From contig VXAZ01000995.1 in assembly GCA_013399875.1 (NCBI GenBank), positions 578,797 to 642,796 on the forward strand: a stretch of 64,000 nt of DNA, read 5' to 3'. The DNA comes from Gymnorhina tibicen. Lineage: Eukaryota; Chordata; Aves; Passeriformes; Artamidae. The position numbers and the translations under genes are program-made. Below are positions 59,678 through 64,000 of this stretch, piece by piece. The notes under the pieces are model-generated. The model had not been told where the DNA came from. It worked only from the letters and a program-made list of their open reading frames with translations, and did not search any database. Positions within the stretch are counted from its first letter, which is position 1; the number at the start of each line of letters is the position of its first letter.

Positions 59678-61795
59678 ATCCACTGAGACAAGCCCCTCCA
59701 TACACACTCTTTCTTTAAACCCTAATATCTTCCCTTTCCCTCACTGATTGCATTTCAAGGCAACACTAAGAGAGGCAGTGCCTTTTTTACAGGTGTTGGG
59801 TGACTTTTGCTCTCCTCTGCATTTAGAAAAAGCTGCAAGCACTCTGGCCTTCTGCTAATGCAAACCCCAGAAGGACTCTTACAGCAGCAACATAAAGCTG
59901 CTCAGTAAACTGCAGATTAAGAGCCTAAATGCTGCCAGGCATTTGCAAAGGCCCTCTTATTCTTCATGAAAACAGGTGAAAACATACTGGGCAGTAAGGA
60001 ATAGTGGACTTTATGATTGCTGAGTATCACTGCCTGGTAATACAGATGTTAACTGCTGCACTCTTTCCTTTTTCTAACCATTTTGTGATACCCTAGAAGT
60101 GCCTCATAACAGCGCTTCTAGCAGTTTGTCCTACTTATGAGGTTAACGACCAGTGAGATGATAGGAAGTGATAAAAGTACAAGTATGTAAGAACTGCAGC
60201 ACTGAATATCCTTCCTTTACCAGACTATGTGCAACCCTCCATATATCTTTCCCACGAACTTCTTGAGAAGAGTTTGTTATGCAAACCTGCAAGATGTTCA
60301 CACGGTAATGAATAAAGTCAGTTAAACTTCAGGGTATCTCTTATTTTTGCAGTTACTTACAAAGAAAACTGTTTTTAAAAATTTTTTTCAATAGCATATC
60401 ACACGTAAGAATCACCAATTAAAGTGCAGCAGAAAAAGTTTCTCTTCACAGAAGAGCTATTTTCAATTATCAGCATCCAAGTTTTGCATCATAGACCAAA
60501 AAAATAAAACAATTTGTTATTTTACCATCATACCTTGGACTCTGAAATAAACTGGTAGCATTTCCCTGGAGCAAGTTAAAAAGACTGTTCAAGAACTTTT
60601 TTTTAGGACTACATAATTAACAGTGCACAGATACTTGACAGACATATTTGTGATAGAGGTTTGGTGAAAGGTCTAATGTAGATAGAAAAAAAAGAAATGA
60701 AAGAAATACTATATTTAAACTCCCATCAACAAAAATATATAGCATATATATTTCTATACCCAGCATATTTATTGAAATTTAGAGGGCAAGTTCCAGAGTT
60801 AAGGAAGCAAAAATATTCAGATGTAAGGTTAAACACATACAGAGTGTGTAAAATTTATGATTATTTTAATAAAAGCAACAAATTGTCAGGCATTCATCAT
60901 GGACTTTGTGCACTCATTGCACTGGTTTTTTTCCTTATTTATGGTCACTGTGGGGTACAGGGTAGTACCATCTATTAATCAAGAATTTGTTTTGACCTCC
61001 AAAGAGCAGAGGCATATAAAGGAATGTAATAAGCATCACTGCATTGCATCCAACATCTGAGGTCAAAACTCAGTAAGGGGTCAGGAGGGATTATTTGGGT
61101 AATGCTGGGCAGTTCTAAAATACTACTGTCATTAAAGCACAGTACACCCAGTCTTTCAAAGAATTAAAAAAAGAAGCTTATTAACGTCTTCACATTAATT
61201 AAATTATGCAGGTCTGCCTGCCTGATACCTTCAGAAGTATTTATACTTTTTTTATTACAAATGCACATTGCTGTTTCTTACAACAATTTACAATCCAGAG
61301 AGTGAAATATGGAAAACTCCTGGAAAGTCTCCACCAGATCCTGCAATCAGGGCATTTCCATGATTGTCAAAGAAACAAATGAAAACTGTCCTGATTTCCA
61401 TCAGCCTAAAGAAGCCGATGTCAGTCTCACAGTTGGGTGCTTCTCTGGCTATTACACTTCCACCCTGTCATCAGGATGAGATTGTTAAAATGTGAACTTC
61501 TCTATGTCTGTATTAGCAGTTTCACTAGGGCTAGAATTTGCTTTTATAGAAGCTTCACTACCTATTATGACACCTAAAAATATTTTAATAAAACCTCTTA
61601 AAGGCAGATTAAAAAGCGTAAGTTTTTTTTCAGGCCACTTGTGGAAATTAACTTCTTGGCCTGCTGATTTGCTGTCACAGTTTCTCCCATGGTTAATAAA
61701 GGGCTAACAAGTCCTTTCACTCAGAGAATAATTGTATGTGCTATTGCTGGTTATGCCTTTATCTTTAAAATAAATGTTTCCCCATTTATTTTAAA
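59678..61795. other. Unique noncoding DNA
   Basis: No gene or transposon recognised. AT-rich with short A and T runs (about 60388, 60600, 60688 and 61246). A plus frame of 93 codons (60697-60978) has no family resemblance. Confidence 0.55.
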
Positions 61796-61893
61796 GGGAA
61801 AGAGAAAAGAGGAGAGAGTAAAAAAAGGAAAGAAAGAAAGAAAAAGAAAGAAAGAAAGAAGCAAAGAAAGAAAGAAAGAAAAAGGAAGAAAGC
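61796..61893. repeat. GAAA microsatellite
   Basis: About 98 bases of (GAAA)n with interruptions (AGGAAAGAAAGAAAGAAAAA, then further GAAAGAAAGAAAG). Purine-only on the plus strand. Open frames on both strands across it give only Lys/Glu-rich or Phe/Leu-rich low-complexity peptides. Confidence 0.95.
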
Positions 61894-64000
61894 AGTTGTC
61901 CTTTTTGCTGCAGTACCTTCTCCTCAATGTGTTTGCCAAAGTTTCCAAGTGATGCATTTCATGGTGACATGTCACATGTTGTGTCAGTCATACTGTATTA
62001 CACTAGCAGACGTGACTGACAAAGCCCAAAGTGACAGCACAATACAACACATCATCGAGGAAATTAGAAAAAAAAATGTTTCCTCAAAGTATAATGAAAA
62101 GAATGCTTTAAAAGATTCCTCCTAATTGTTCTGTCTTTGCCTGCTAAATTCTGTAGGACTGGTGAGCCTTTTGCAAATCAGGCACAGGAAACACTCTAGT
62201 TTTATTTGAGTCTGAGTGTCTGGGAAGTGGATAAAACTATGAGTATATTAGTCAGGGTGGAGATTAGAACTTTATGAAACTGTACTTTCACACAGTTGTG
62301 CTTGTGGCTGGGCTGAGACACACAGGTGAGTTGTATATTCTTCTACAATTTGGCCATACTTAATCTTTTTTCTCTTGCCATTTCATGAAAGATGGGCTGT
62401 CCTAAGGTACTGTGGACAGATGTGCTCTCCCACTGTCCTAGTTTTAAGTTGCTCAAATATAGTGTATTGTAGCCTGGCCTCTGTTTTGTTCCACACTGCG
62501 AAATAGCTGCTCAGCTTTTGCACAGCTGTGAGCACAGGAAAACTGAGCCTGTACTTTTGTTCTGTTATCTCTGTTAAATTCATCTCTGTGACCAAAACTT
62601 TGCTCCTTTTGTCTCATTTAAAAGACACGCTTAGTTGCAACCTAAAACAGTCCTCTAACAAAGATCTGAGTTAATTTAAATATTTCTGGTAGAAGACTGT
62701 TGATTTTTTCTAAGCCAGACCATGTTATAGAAATTGTATTTGTGGTCAATAGAATATTTTGGTTTTCTGCCACCGCTGAGAGAGGGGATGGGTAACATTC
62801 ACCAGTCCCTGTACTATTTTGGCACTGCTCCAGACACATACCATTGCCTAGGACTCTACCTGACTGTTGTAGCATATGTAGACAGGAAAGCTAGTCAGGG
62901 TAATGTTAATCAAAAGATGACATCTGTCTCAAAAAATGTCCAAGTTAGAAATGATGTAGCTAAGCAGGAACAAAAGAAGGATGGACACTTTTCCACTTGA
63001 TTGAAGTCTGATTATTGTTGACAGAGATTAAATCTTAATTTAACAGGGTTAATTTAAATTGACAAATGTGACCTTTAAACTGAAATAACAGGGGTCTTTG
63101 GCTGAATACAATCAGTTAAAGTAACACCGTTTAAGTTGGGACTTATACTCTAATATATTTCTATTATGTAATAAATTACTGCATAAGCTGAATTGCCATA
63201 ACTACCCTAGGACACAGCTAGACCACACTAAATGCAAGTGAATGAGATATTTGCTCAAGATGTACTTGTGTCTATGTCCATACCCATATTTAAAAGCCAA
63301 CATCATGTACATGGCTCAGCTGAGCTGACACACATTAACATGTTAAGCTATGATTACTTAACCATATTTCTGAGGTTTCAGTAGAAGTATTTTCGTGTAT
63401 GAAGGCTTGATTTATATAATATTTAAGCCAGGTAAATTGCACCAATAGGGTTTACTGGAGAGCAATGTAGTAGATCATACCAATGAGAATTTCAGATGGT
63501 CACATTTGAACAAGTCAGGTCTTGAACTCTTACAAAAAAATCATATAGTTCAAAGTGTAACCTGCAGTCAAACTTGGTCCATAATGTATGTACAAAAATT
63601 ACTTTACCTTACTTTTATATTTGTTTGAACTCCTTGTTGCTTTATGTTGCTCCTTGCTGCTTTCTGTTGTACTAGACCCTTAGAGTATGATTTATTTTAG
63701 CTACTGGGATATTATGGGGCAGACAAAGCACAGAGGATTTAGGAGGCTGTAGATAGGGCTCAGCCGTTCTCCAAATCAGTCAGAAATAAAACATAATGCA
63801 TGAAAGTTCCTTCTGTTTTAGCATCATCTTCTGCTGATTTACTGAGCTGGGGCAACGGACCTAACATTTATGCATAGGTATTATGATTCCTTTAGACACA
63901 TCTGCTAAACTTTTTGATGCACATTGCTGGTAATGGGTGGGATATTGAAGGATTATGATGTAACAATCAGCTGCCTGAAACTGATGTGGGCAGATGCCCT
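61894..64000. other. Unique noncoding DNA
   Basis: No gene or transposon recognised to the end of the window. A 12-bp perfect palindrome (GCTCAGCTGAGC) lies at about 63316-63327. A short TTGTTGCTTTATGTTGCTCC / TTGCTGCTTTCTGTTG near-repeat lies at about 63634-63670. Open frames are under 90 codons. Confidence 0.55.

Noticed and set aside
1..64000. CRISPR arrays, bacterial operons, tRNA or rRNA genes
   Set aside because: No regularly spaced repeats, no dense coding and no recognisable cloverleaf or rRNA sequence. The window is vertebrate noncoding DNA.

Overview
The window reads as ordinary vertebrate nuclear DNA, most likely from a bird. It is AT-rich, CpG-poor and sparsely repeated. The recognisable repeats are mainly 5'-truncated CR1 LINEs, with their hallmark 3' ends (variants of ATTCTATGATTCTATGA), on both strands. 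CR1 dominance, little other young repeat and no poly-A SINE families together point to an avian or close sauropsid genome. The species and locus cannot be named from the sequence.

I find no protein-coding gene I can defend. The longest ATG-to-stop frames are about 150 codons, which is roughly the chance expectation for this much AT-rich DNA. None resembles a family I recognise, and several lie inside or antisense to repeats. I see no rRNA, tRNA, CRISPR array or bacterial-style operon. The stretch is either a gene desert or part of a very large intron.

Layout. 1-14.9 kb is mostly unique DNA with simple repeats and a perfect 26-bp tandem duplication at 2.3 kb. 14.9-25 kb is the repeat-rich part: CR1 tails at 14.96, 16.4 and 19.1 kb, an ancient palindromic repeat at 20.8 kb, a poly-A run against a 54-N assembly gap at 22.8 kb, and a mosaic of three adjacent minus-strand CR1 pieces at 23.6-24.85 kb. 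25-51 kb is mostly unique. It holds a CR1 relic at 29.9 kb, old amniote repeat relics at 34.1, 37.4 and 42.1 kb, a very AT-rich TAAT/ATTA-dense block at 39.6-40.1 kb, and a very old minus-strand CR1 fragment at 41.15-41.7 kb. 51-64 kb holds a MIR relic near 51.95 kb, a probable solo endogenous-retrovirus LTR at 53.5-54.0 kb, CR1 tails at 56.85 and 59.1 kb, a GC-rich patch at 59.3-59.6 kb and a GAAA microsatellite at 61.8 kb.

I did not find an undescribed biological system. The points most worth a second look are the CpG-rich solo LTR, the CR1 mosaic, the palindromic old repeats, and a few stretches that could be conserved noncoding elements, which need alignment to test. Repeat identities rest on recognising family consensus patterns by eye, so boundaries are approximate.
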